Origin: Dehalococcoidia bacterium
Lineage (GTDB): Bacteria; Chloroflexota; Dehalococcoidia; Dehalococcoidales; E44-bin46
DNA length: 8,439 nt
Direction of reading: 5' to 3'
Assembly: GCA_020343755.1 (NCBI GenBank)
Contig: CP070810.1
Coordinates: 29,326 to 37,764, forward strand
This document shows positions 1-6,129 of the stretch, one piece after another (position 1 is the first letter of the stretch; each line of letters starts with the position of its first letter). Position numbers and translations under genes: made by a program. The notes under the pieces are model-generated. The model made no database searches and was not told where the DNA came from. It worked only from the letters and a program-made list of their open reading frames with translations.

Positions 1-1
1 A

Positions 2-265
2 GAGGAACGGAAAGAGTTTATACGTAAGGATCGCACGAAAATGGAAGAACTCGGTTACAAACTACATTGGTTGATTGACTGTAGTTGGTCAAACAAAGAG
101 TGGCAAACTATTGGGATTGAGGAATGGCCTAGCATGGAAGCTATTGAGAAGTACGAAAGATACTGCGAAGAAGAACTAGAAGCGTTCAAGTATGCTGAGG
201 TTAAGGCTTATTTGGCTACTCCCTTGTCCACTCAATACAATCAACCTGGTATAACGAACAAATGA
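2..265 (+). CDS. Small hypothetical protein, possibly ferredoxin-like-fold (alpha/beta barrel) family, 5' end probably outside the window
   Basis: The reading frame is open from base 2 to a TGA at 263-265. An internal ATG at 41 gives 74 residues, with a modest AAGGA 10 bases upstream. The codons before it encode a plausible charged helix (EERKEFIRKDRTK) that flows into the rest, so I think the true start lies upstream and only the C-terminal part is seen. The visible part is rich in Trp and Glu: a strand-like stretch (YKLHWLIDCSW), a second strand (WQTIGIEEW), then an acidic helix (SMEAIEKYERYCEEELEAF) and a final strand near KAYLATPL. This strand-strand-helix-strand order resembles small dimeric alpha/beta-barrel proteins of the dabb or DUF6616 kind, but I recognise it only by pattern. 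There are no signal peptide or membrane segments. Function is unknown, and nothing in the neighbourhood helps. Confidence 0.55.
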   Translation, partial: EERKEFIRKDRTKMEELGYKLHWLIDCSWSNKEWQTIGIEEWPSMEAIEKYERYCEEELEAFKYAEVKAYLATPLSTQYNQPGITNK

Positions 266-363
266 TGCCATCTTTTAGCTAACCCTAGGCTGTCACCGAT
301 GGTTCGAGGGCCATAGAATTCAATGACTAGCAACAAAAAGGTAATATCATGCTGCTATTGTTA

Positions 364-617
364 CTATGCTCTTGATAAGGCATACCCCTTGTCTGCAGTG
401 TAAGTATACCTACAACGGAACAGTGATGCCGATGTTTGTCCAATGGTGAGTAAACTCGACGGACTGTCCGATGATTGTGCGGATGTAGGTTCCAACGGGA
501 TAATTCCCTCTATGTCAATATGCTCCGGTGTGGCAGTGACCTTTATGGCCAGCATATCCAGGATCGCTCTCTTGTCCTGATATGTGGCAGCGTCTAGGTC
601 TTGTCGCCATTGCTGCT
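364..617 (-). pseudogene. Remnant of a large serine recombinase, C-terminal tail
   Basis: On the minus strand the frame runs from just after a TAG (616-618) to a TAG at 364-366. The first part reads TYQDKRAILDMLAIKV then HIDIEGIIPLE, which matches the way large serine recombinases end: a helix of the form 'x-DKRxIL-x-L-x-IKV' followed by a short strand pair ending in '(I/V)xIxGxIP'. The remaining ~40 residues (including LLTIGQTSASLFRCRYTY) look like the variable tail seen in some of these proteins. No catalytic domain, zinc ribbon or coiled-coil is present, and the frame is closed by a stop at its 5' side, so nothing functional is left. The original enzyme would have integrated or excised a mobile element, so this probably marks an old insertion. 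The family call is by memory of the motif, not by search. Confidence 0.42.
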
Positions 618-618
618 A

Positions 619-702
619 CCCAACTATGCTAAGCAGCCGTATGATTACCTGTCTGATTACACCAAAGGGACATTGAAAGTTGGTCAGATAAAAGTAGCTT
701 AA
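619..702 (+). pseudogene. Possible C-terminal tail of an unidentified protein
   Basis: This short plus-strand frame ends in TAA at 700-702, sixteen bases before the next start. It encodes about 27 residues ending YLSDYTKGTLKVGQIKVA, with a protein-like composition and a natural-looking end next to a strong ribosome binding site. Upstream, the frame soon meets a TAG at 595-597 and there is no start codon with a ribosome binding site. It could be what is left of the gene that once preceded the ferredoxin-type segment in an operon. The overlap in position with the recombinase remnant suggests the junction between two old fragments lies near 617-620. It could also be chance; I do not recognise the family. 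Confidence 0.25.
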
Positions 703-718
703 GGATCGGGAGGGAGAG

Positions 719-1654
719 ATGCCGCTGCGTATTCAAACTGATGTGAAAGAAATCGAAGGTATTTTGAATGAGATACTGAATACTAAATGCCCACCGGTAG
801 GTCGGTGTCGTCTTCTTTCCAGTGGGTTCGGCCTAGCGCATGCGCTCAATATAGGCGAAGACATTAGCGGGCACAAGGAATGCTTAGGCTGTGGCAATTG
901 CATAGACATTTGTCCCTTCTTGTTTCGTGAGCCGTCACGGCGGGAGAAAACAGAGCAACGGACATCGATGGCTCTAGAAAGCATAGTTGGTGGGGAGTAT
1001 TTTAGCGCTGTTTTTGCCACTACTGGTCAGGGAAGGGCGACTTGTTTTCTGGTCGATAAGGGCACTCCTGGTTTTAGAGTGAGTGGCGGTGGAGAAAGGG
1101 GAGGGTGGCGAACTCAAGTTAGGAAGCCCGTGTTGTTGAGCTTTGACCGGTGTAGGGTACCTGTGGAGAATATACTCGGCGAAGAGGGCAGGGCATTCCA
1201 CTTGGGTAAGAGATGGCTTCCGTCGAGGCAGGTAATAAGGGGTGCCAAGTGCATAGGGATAGCTCAGAGGTTGCTTGAGGAATCGAGAACACAGGTACAG
1301 TCATTCCAGTCATTTGGCCAATCCATTTCCCGACGGACCAGTATTGAAGCAGCGCTAGCTGATATAGGGGTGGGGATTCATGCTTGTAGGCTCATGGTTT
1401 ATGAAGCAGCTTGCAAATTTGACAGCGGGGAAGCAATAAAGCGGGAAGCGGCTATGGTGAAGCTATTCGCTACTGATATGGTATATAATGTTGCTGATAA
1501 GGTGGCTCATATTTTCGGGGGGCCACCCTATATTGCCGGGCTATCTATGGAAAGACTATGCCGTAGCGTCTTAGCCACTAGCACTACTGAGCTGGCTCTG
1601 GAGCTCCAGAGAAGCACCATTGCCCGGGACATCTTAAAGGGATTGAAAGTATAA
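719..1654 (+). pseudogene. Chimeric ORF: [4Fe-4S] ferredoxin-type N-terminus joined to an acyl-CoA dehydrogenase lacking its N-terminal half
   Basis: The 311-codon frame starts at ATG 719 behind a strong ribosome binding site (GGGAGGGAGAG). Residues 1-92 look like part of an iron-sulfur protein, with a complete CxxCxxCxxxCP motif (C55, C58, C61, C65, P66). From about residue 94 the sequence becomes acyl-CoA dehydrogenase: middle beta-domain (FATTGQGRATCFLVDKGTPGF at 99-119; VPVENILGEEGRAF at 147-160) and C-terminal helical domain (GIAQRLLEESR; ALADI; AAMVKLFATDM; GGPPYIAG; final RSTIARDIL). Intact family members have about 380 residues; the N-terminal alpha domain and start of the beta domain are missing. 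The usual active-site segment near the C-terminus (often 'EGTxE') reads TSTTELAL. A deletion that fused two neighbouring genes explains this best, with the break near base 995-1000. It may be translated, but without the FAD and substrate-binding N-terminal domain it is unlikely to be an active dehydrogenase. Confidence 0.7.
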
Positions 1655-1673
1655 GTAATGTAGGAAGCTACCG

Positions 1674-1901
1674 ATGGCGAAAAAGGTTATGCTCCCGCTG
1701 ACTGAGGAGACCCTAGAAGACCTCAGGGCTGGAGATGATGTTCTGCTTACTGGTGTCATATATGTTGGTCGAGATGCGGCTCATAAAAGGATGATTGAAG
1801 CTCTGGACCGTGGTGAAACACTTCCCTTTGATATTAAGGGACAGACGATATACTTCATGGGTCCCTCCCCGGCTAGGCCGGGAAAGCCAAGTATCGGATA
1901 G
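1674..1901 (+). pseudogene. Fumarase class I / tartrate dehydratase beta subunit, C-terminally truncated
   Basis: The 75 codons begin at ATG 1674, twenty bases after the previous stop, with AGGAAG upstream. The sequence matches the start of FumB/TtdB-type beta subunits: PLTEETLEDLRAGD, then LTGVIYVGRDAAHKRM, then LPFDIKGQTIYFMGPSPA. The family continues with a 'GxAGPTTSxRMD'-like segment and has roughly 180-200 residues; here the frame ends at TAG 1899-1901 straight after PARPGKPSIG, and none of the next ~100 bases resumes the domain in any frame. The intact enzyme adds water to a dicarboxylic double bond (fumarate to malate, mesaconate to citramalate or similar) using a [4Fe-4S] cluster held by the alpha subunit. 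No alpha-subunit gene is seen in the window. The location just ahead of the CoA-ligase/lyase operon suggests it once supplied that pathway's substrate. Broken, unless a split second part lies elsewhere. Confidence 0.75.
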
Positions 1902-1999
1902 ATTAAAGGTATAATCATATTGGAATGTAGCCAGAGATGATTGGGCTATGAATATAAGGGAAATTAAACTGTCTTGGGTAACATCTGGAGGTGAGCTTA

Positions 2000-3259
2000 G
2001 TGCCAAAACTTCATGAGTATCAAGGGAAAAAGTTGCTGAGAGAGAGTGGCATACCGGTGCCTGAAGGTGAAGTTGCTGCCACGGCTGAGGAGGTGCGTAA
2101 GATAACAGGCAGATTGGGAAAACCGGTAGCGATTAAGGCACAGGTTGGGGTTACCGGCCGCTTTCAGGCTGGCGGCATAAGGTTTGCCGATGGTGCCGGT
2201 GAGGGGGAGAAGGCAGCCGAGGAGATACTCGCTAAAGATATCAAAGGGCTCAAAGTAGAAAAGGTTCTGGTGGAGGAAAAGCTTTCTGTTAAAGGGGAAT
2301 TTTATGCCAGTGTAGTGGTAAACGACTCTTGGAGGGTTAAGGGGCCGGTTTTGATGTTTAGCACAAAAGGTGGCACTGGTATCGAGGAAATCGCCGCTAG
2401 GTTCCCGGAGAAAGTAGTCAGTATGAACGTTGACATCCTCCAGGGAGTAACGACTGAAGATACCAGCGACTTAATCGCCAAGCTTGGTGTTTCACCACCC
2501 TTGCTTAAGCCACTGAGTAAACTGGTTTATGGGCTATATGAGGTATTTAGAAAATATAGTGCTCGAAGTGTTGAAGTTAACCCGATAGTCTTGACTGAGG
2601 GGGGTAAGGTTTATGCCGCCGATTGTCATATTGTAATCGACGAAGCTTCGGTATTTAAGCACCCGGAGCTTGAGATAGATTACCCCCGTGATATTGGTCG
2701 GGCGCCCACCAAACTTGAGCGGCTTGCCTGGGAGGTAGAGAGAAAAGATTACCGTGGGGTGGGCTACTTCGCTCAGATGGCTAGGGACTTCGGGCCGGGA
2801 GAGGGTGTGGTTGGTTTCCACGGTATTGGTGGGGGTGGCGCTATGCTGGGGGCTGATGCCTTAATACGCCGTGGGCTCAAGCTAGCCAACTATGCCGACA
2901 CCAGTGGCAACCCCACTGCTGCCAAGGTGTATCGTATCGTTAAGATTATTTTCTCCCAGCCCAACATCGATGGCTATATATTAATGGGGGCTTGTATTGC
3001 TAATCAAGAGCAGTGGCATCATGCCCATGCCCTAGTTAGGGCTTTGAGAGAAGAGTTACCAAGCCGACCGGACTTCCCGGTAATAATTCTGATAGCCGGG
3101 AATAAGGAGGCGGAATCCCTGGAAATACTTAGCGAGGGACTCAAGGGGCTCCCCGCCAAGGTTGAGATATACGGGCGGGAATATGTCTACAATGTTGATT
3201 ACATAGCCGAGCGTATGAAAAAGCTGACCAGGGAGTATAGACGCAAGGAGGAGTCATAA
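2000..3259 (+). CDS. Acyl-CoA synthetase (NDP/ADP-forming), beta subunit of the succinyl/malyl-CoA ligase type (SucC/MtkA-like)
   Basis: This is the ATP-grasp subunit of a two-subunit acid-CoA ligase: with the alpha subunit encoded downstream it would join an acid to CoA using NTP through a phospho-histidine intermediate in the cytoplasm. An in-frame GTG at 1991 is possible, but GTG at 2000 is preferred: GGAGGTGA (1987-1994) sits five bases ahead and the protein then begins MPKLHEYQGK, the usual SucC start. Length is 419 residues against about 385-400 in the family. Visible from the 2000 start are the nucleotide-binding stretch AIKAQVGVTGRFQAGG (about 44-59), the metal-site segment SVEVNPIVL (about 190-198) and the C-terminal Rossmann-like domain. 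In that domain the usual 'NFLDVGGGA' reads NYADTSGNPTA and the usual 'GGIxRCD' reads MGACIANQE, so this is a divergent branch whose acid substrate cannot be read off. First gene of a four-gene operon; next gene starts five bases after its stop. Confidence 0.85.
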   Translation: MPKLHEYQGKKLLRESGIPVPEGEVAATAEEVRKITGRLGKPVAIKAQVGVTGRFQAGGIRFADGAGEGEKAAEEILAKDIKGLKVEKVLVEEKLSVKGEFYASVVVNDSWRVKGPVLMFSTKGGTGIEEIAARFPEKVVSMNVDILQGVTTEDTSDLIAKLGVSPPLLKPLSKLVYGLYEVFRKYSARSVEVNPIVLTEGGKVYAADCHIVIDEASVFKHPELEIDYPRDIGRAPTKLERLAWEVERKDYRGVGYFAQMARDFGPGEGVVGFHGIGGGGAMLGADALIRRGLKLANYADTSGNPTAAKVYRIVKIIFSQPNIDGYILMGACIANQEQWHHAHALVRALREELPSRPDFPVIILIAGNKEAESLEILSEGLKGLPAKVEIYGREYVYNVDYIAERMKKLTREYRRKEES

Positions 3260-3264
3260 TTAGG

Positions 3265-3552
3265 ATGGCAATTTATGAATTTCCCTTTATCACCGGTAAG
3301 GTTACCATTGATTACGAAAAGTGCAAGGACTGCGAAAACTATGCCTGTGTCAAGGCGTGTAGCCTGTTCGGCAGGGCGATACTGAGGGTTGAAGATGGTA
3401 AACCCGTATTAATCAGTGAGGACGCTAATAAACGTTGCATTGAAGATTTGACCTGCGAGCTTTACTGTCAAACCTACGGCAACCGGGGCCTAAACATTAT
3501 TCTCGACATGTTTGGATTAGAGGCGTACCGATACAAAATTGAGCTTAGCTAG
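3265..3552 (+). CDS. Small seven-cysteine ferredoxin-like protein
   Basis: A 95-residue protein with AAGGAGGAG (3245-3253) eleven bases before the ATG. Its cysteines are C20-x2-C23-x4-C28-x3-C32 and C58-x5-C64-x3-C68. The first group resembles the 'CxxCxxxxCxxxC' variant of a ferredoxin motif, without the usual proline after the last Cys; between the groups lies a typical ferredoxin hairpin (AILRVEDGKPVLI). By the two-cluster pattern, C20, C23, C28 and C68 could hold one [4Fe-4S] cluster; C32, C58 and C64 would be left for a second, perhaps three-cysteine cluster. That assignment is inference. There is no signal peptide or membrane helix. The gene sits between the beta and alpha subunit genes of a CoA ligase, which is unusual because succinyl-CoA synthetases need no redox partner. 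It may be an accessory subunit, a sensor, or a ferredoxin for a linked oxidation. A zinc-binding role is possible. Confidence 0.75.
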   Translation: MAIYEFPFITGKVTIDYEKCKDCENYACVKACSLFGRAILRVEDGKPVLISEDANKRCIEDLTCELYCQTYGNRGLNIILDMFGLEAYRYKIELS

Positions 3553-3573
3553 TACGGGAGGTATAAACGGGAT

Positions 3574-4482
3574 ATGGCGATACTTATCAGTGAAAATACT
3601 AAAGTGCTAATTCAGGGAATCACTGGCCGAGAAGGAAGTGCCAGAACGAGGTTTATGCTTGACTACGGTACTAAGGTGTTAGCCGGGGTATCTCCAGGTC
3701 GTGGTGGTAGTGAAGTGTGGGGAGTGCCAGTGTTTAATAGCGTGAAGGAAGCTGCTGAAGAATTTGGCCCAATAGACGCTAGCGTAACCTTTGTGCCAGG
3801 GCCACAGGTTAAAAACGCGGTAATTGAGGCCATGGAAGCTGGGGTAAGCTTTGTGGTTGTTCCTGCAGAGCGTGTGCCTCTCCATGACAGCTTGGAGATG
3901 ATAGCTATGGCTCACAGGGAAGGGGCTCGTATACTTGGCCCGGGCTCCCTCGGCTTGCTTAGTGCTGGAAAAGCAGCCATGGGCTGGCTTGGTGGAACCG
4001 AAGAATTCGCTAGGGAGAGTTTTAAGCCTGGGTCAGTCGGTGTGATGTCCCGAAGCGGTGGGCAGACCAGTACGGTAGTTTGGAGTCTGACACGGACTGG
4101 AATTGGAATTACCACCGCGCTTCACGTTGGTGCGGAGCCAGTTTTGGGATTAAGCTTCGCTGAGATACTACCTCTTTTTGAAGCTGACGAGGAAACAGAA
4201 GCTGTAGTTCTATTTGGCGAGATTGGCACCGTGGCTGAAGAAGAGGCAGCGGAAGTTGTAAAAGAGGGTAGATTTACTAAGCCTCTTGTGGCGTATATAG
4301 CTGGCAGGACATTACCAGCTGGCATGAGATTCTCCCACGCCAGCGCCATAATTGAGGGTGGTAGAGGTACTGCTGAAAGCAAAGTGGAGGCTTTGATCAA
4401 GGTCGGTGCACGTGTTGTTGAACATCCGCAAGAAATCGCAACCACGTTGACAGAGATCCTGAAGGTAGGTGAACTACAATGA
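3574..4482 (+). CDS. Acyl-CoA synthetase (NDP/ADP-forming), alpha subunit of the succinyl/malyl-CoA ligase type (SucD/MtkB-like)
   Basis: This is the CoA-binding and phosphoryl-carrying subunit that pairs with the beta subunit two genes upstream. The 302 residues compare with about 290-300 in the family. In order: the CoA-binding Rossmann start VLIQGITGREGS (11-22), GVSPGRGG (38-45), the family's 'GPNCPG' position written GPGSLG (122-127), the ligase domain start MSRSGGQTS (158-166), GEIGTVAEEEAAE (215-227; E. coli-type 'GEIGGxAEEEAA'), and the active-site segment GRTLPAGMRFSHASAIIEGG (244-263) with the phospho-histidine at H255. All the catalytic framework is present, so I expect an active enzyme. 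Loops near the substrate differ from succinate enzymes. The ATG at 3574 follows GGGAGGT (3556-3562) by eleven bases. The stop overlaps the next start (ATGA at 4479-4482), showing translational coupling with the lyase. Malate, citramalate, succinate, itaconate and similar acids are all possible substrates. Confidence 0.87.
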   Translation: MAILISENTKVLIQGITGREGSARTRFMLDYGTKVLAGVSPGRGGSEVWGVPVFNSVKEAAEEFGPIDASVTFVPGPQVKNAVIEAMEAGVSFVVVPAERVPLHDSLEMIAMAHREGARILGPGSLGLLSAGKAAMGWLGGTEEFARESFKPGSVGVMSRSGGQTSTVVWSLTRTGIGITTALHVGAEPVLGLSFAEILPLFEADEETEAVVLFGEIGTVAEEEAAEVVKEGRFTKPLVAYIAGRTLPAGMRFSHASAIIEGGRGTAESKVEALIKVGARVVEHPQEIATTLTEILKVGELQ

Positions 4483-5426
4483 TGGTTTTGCGGTCGATGC
4501 TTTTTGTTCCCGGGAACAGCATGAGGATGATTACCAAGGCGGTAACTCTACCCGCAGATGCCATTATATTGGACTTAGAGGACGCGGTGCCCTTGCCTGA
4601 CAAAGAGACGGCAAGAATCATGGTTAGGGACTCCATAAAGGGGGTTAAATCTGGGGGGGCTTACGTGTTTGTGCGAGTCAATGCTCTCACTACCAACTTA
4701 ACCGCTGAAGACTTGCAGTCTATTGTAGTTGAGAGCTTGGATGGGATAATGCTGGCAAAGGCTGAGACTAAGTCTGATATAGAAGAACTAGACAAAATGA
4801 TAGGGGAGGCTGAAGAGGCTTCAGGTCTGGAGTCAGGGGCCATCAAGATAATCCCGTTAATTGAGTCAACTAGGGGTGTGGTCAATGCTTATGAAATCGC
4901 TTCGGCAAGTAAGCGCGTAGTTGCTGTTGCCTTTGGGGCTGGGGATTACTATCGGGACTTGGGACGAAGTGTTGCCTCCCTTTCTCAGGAGCAGACTGAA
5001 CTCTTATATGCCCGCTCTCAGATAGCTAACTCAAGTGTTGCCGCCGGGGTTCCAGCCATAGACACTGTATTCTTCGGACTTTTGACCGACAGGGAGGGTT
5101 TTGTCAAGGAAACGACGTTGGCTTTCCAGCTAGGATTTAAAGGCAAGCTGCTTGTTCACCCAACACAGATAGAGCCGGTGAATAAGGTATTTTCACCGTC
5201 ATCAGATGAGGTTAAGTATGCAAATAGGGTGGTCAAAGCTTTTGAGGCAGCACAGGCCAAAGGGCTGGGTGCTGTATCTTTCGAAGGCAAGATGATAGAC
5301 GAGATGAACTACAAACAAGCTAAGGATGTGGTAAACTTTGCCGAACTTGTCTCCAAGAAGGAAGAAATGAGGCGGGAAGCCGGCTCCGTAAGTTTTTCCC
5401 ATTTCTTTCCCTCTGCTTGTAGGTAG
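4479..5426 (+). CDS. CoA-ester lyase of the HpcH/HpaI-CitE family (malyl-CoA / citramalyl-CoA lyase type)
   Basis: A TIM-barrel enzyme of 315 residues that would cleave a 3-hydroxyacyl-CoA such as malyl-CoA or citramalyl-CoA into acetyl-CoA plus a 2-oxoacid, or run in reverse, using Mg2+. Family hallmarks are all there: RSMLFVPG (5-12), ILDLEDAV (30-37), the arginine in FVRVN (64-68), IPLIES with metal-binding E129, FGAGDYYRDLG with metal-binding D156 (152-162), and GFKGKLLVHPTQIEPVN (219-235). ATG at 4479 and 4482 are adjacent; AGGTGA at 4467-4472 suits either. It overlaps the alpha-subunit stop by four bases, so ligase and lyase are made together, as in malate thiokinase/malyl-CoA lyase or citryl-CoA synthetase/citryl-CoA lyase pairs. 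The short length and motifs fit CitE-like malyl/citramalyl lyases rather than the citrate-synthase-type citryl-CoA lyase. No terminator hairpin was found after the stop. Confidence 0.88.
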   Translation: MMVLRSMLFVPGNSMRMITKAVTLPADAIILDLEDAVPLPDKETARIMVRDSIKGVKSGGAYVFVRVNALTTNLTAEDLQSIVVESLDGIMLAKAETKSDIEELDKMIGEAEEASGLESGAIKIIPLIESTRGVVNAYEIASASKRVVAVAFGAGDYYRDLGRSVASLSQEQTELLYARSQIANSSVAAGVPAIDTVFFGLLTDREGFVKETTLAFQLGFKGKLLVHPTQIEPVNKVFSPSSDEVKYANRVVKAFEAAQAKGLGAVSFEGKMIDEMNYKQAKDVVNFAELVSKKEEMRREAGSVSFSHFFPSACR

Positions 5427-5448
5427 GAAATAGATTAAGTCCCAGTAT

Positions 5449-5460
5449 AATGATATCATT
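5449..5460. repeat. 12-bp perfect palindrome AATGATATCATT
   Basis: The sequence reads the same on both strands. It lies 22 bases after the lyase stop and 33 bases before the hydrolase pseudogene, overlapping a TATAAT-like hexamer (5446-5451) for which I see no good -35 partner. It could be a small operator for a dimeric repressor, or chance in an AT-rich gap. Confidence 0.3.
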
Positions 5461-5493
5461 TAAATAACTTTAGTTAAGCAAGGTACGTGACAA

Positions 5494-6053
5494 ATGACGG
5501 GCGCTACTCAAAGCATGGTAGATTCCTGTAATAAGCTAAGTTACGAAGAACTTTCCCCTGCGGTCATTGATTATTTATCGGCTTTGCCTGAGGTGGATAG
5601 GTCTTGCCTGACACTACTCGGCTTTAGCGGAGGGCAGCCGTCTCAATATATGTGGCGGTGCAGGATAACAGGGTATCATCTATTGTAACCTGTGCCTGCC
5701 CAGCAGAATTTGACTCTCTTATTGGGGCTAACGATTCACAGTCTATAATCGACCACTTTCGCGAAATTGGTGCCATTAGAGATAAGGATTTTCCCTATTC
5801 TGTGGAAGACTGGATTAGTGGCTTCGGGATGATTAGCCCTGTTAAACATATAGCTGGGATTGCCCCTAGGCCGTTATTGCTGGTGCATGGTAGTAAAGAT
5901 GAGTTAGTGGATGTGAGCCATGCCTATAAGCTATATGCTAAAGCCAGGCAGCCTAAGCAGATAATCATAGTTGATGGCGCTGGACACAGGCTGAGGCAGA
6001 GTGATGAGGCAATGTCTATTGTTATCGACCGACTGAAATCTCAGTTACTCTAA
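5494..6053 (+). pseudogene. Alpha/beta hydrolase, frameshifted and 5'-truncated
   Basis: Two overlapping frames together make one alpha/beta hydrolase. The first (from 5494) carries DYLSALPEVD and the nucleophile elbow GFSGG (Ser45). Right after GGAGGG at 5629-5634 this frame goes wrong; moving back one base gives GFSGG-AAVSIYVAVQDNRV and continues to the stop at 6051-6053. A single lost G in the G-run explains it. The second frame supplies the acid site (LLLVHGSKDELVD, D83 counted from the ATG at 5652) and the histidine site (DGAGHRLR, H112), so the whole Ser-Asp-His triad is recognisable. Joined, it is about 186 residues against the usual 250-300: the N-terminal strands with the oxyanion loop are missing, and a TGA lies immediately before the ATG. 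Family members are cytoplasmic hydrolases with varied substrates. Two independent defects argue for a true pseudogene rather than a sequencing slip. Confidence 0.8.
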
Positions 6054-6054
6054 A

Positions 6055-6084
6055 TTGACCTATAAATATAAAATGATTTATAAT
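6055..6084 (+). promoter_or_regulatory. Sigma70-type promoter for purF
   Basis: TTGACC at 6055-6060 (five of six to the TTGACA consensus) and a perfect TATAAT at 6079-6084 are separated by 18 bases in a very AT-rich stretch. Transcription would start near 6091, leaving an untranslated leader of about 39 bases that contains GAGAGG at 6115-6120. This is the clearest promoter in the window and separates the pur genes from the hydrolase pseudogene. The leader is too short for a purine riboswitch. Confidence 0.72.
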
Positions 6085-6129
6085 TTAATTAGATAGGATT
6101 AGTCAGGGTAAATCGAGAGGCAGACAAAG

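Larger units (their letters stand above)
266..718. other. Gene-poor, degenerate stretch
   Basis: About 450 bases without an intact gene. Bases 266-363 show nothing recognisable. Bases 364-617 hold a minus-strand recombinase remnant, and 619-702 hold a short plus-strand reading frame that looks like a protein tail; both are listed separately. No tRNA, terminator hairpin or inverted repeats typical of insertion-sequence ends were seen. The stretch ends in a strong ribosome binding site (GGGAGGGAGAG, 708-718) directly ahead of the ATG at 719. Confidence 0.6.

Noticed and set aside
1864..1885. Inverted repeat CCCGGC-TAG-GCCGGG as a possible terminator
   Set aside because: It lies within the fumarase-type coding sequence (PSPARPG), the stem is short, and no T-run follows.
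1910..1915. TATAAT as the -10 box of a promoter for the ligase/lyase operon
   Set aside because: No acceptable -35 sequence occurs 16-18 bases upstream and there is no extended -10 TG. The operon promoter is not identified; it could lie further upstream.
2534..2821. Minus-strand open frame of 95 codons
   Set aside because: It lies wholly within the well-supported ligase beta gene and has no recognisable domain.
4122..4445. Minus-strand open frame of 107 codons
   Set aside because: It is a shadow of the ligase alpha gene across the phospho-histidine region; composition is Ala/Ser/Thr/Pro-rich as expected for an antisense frame.
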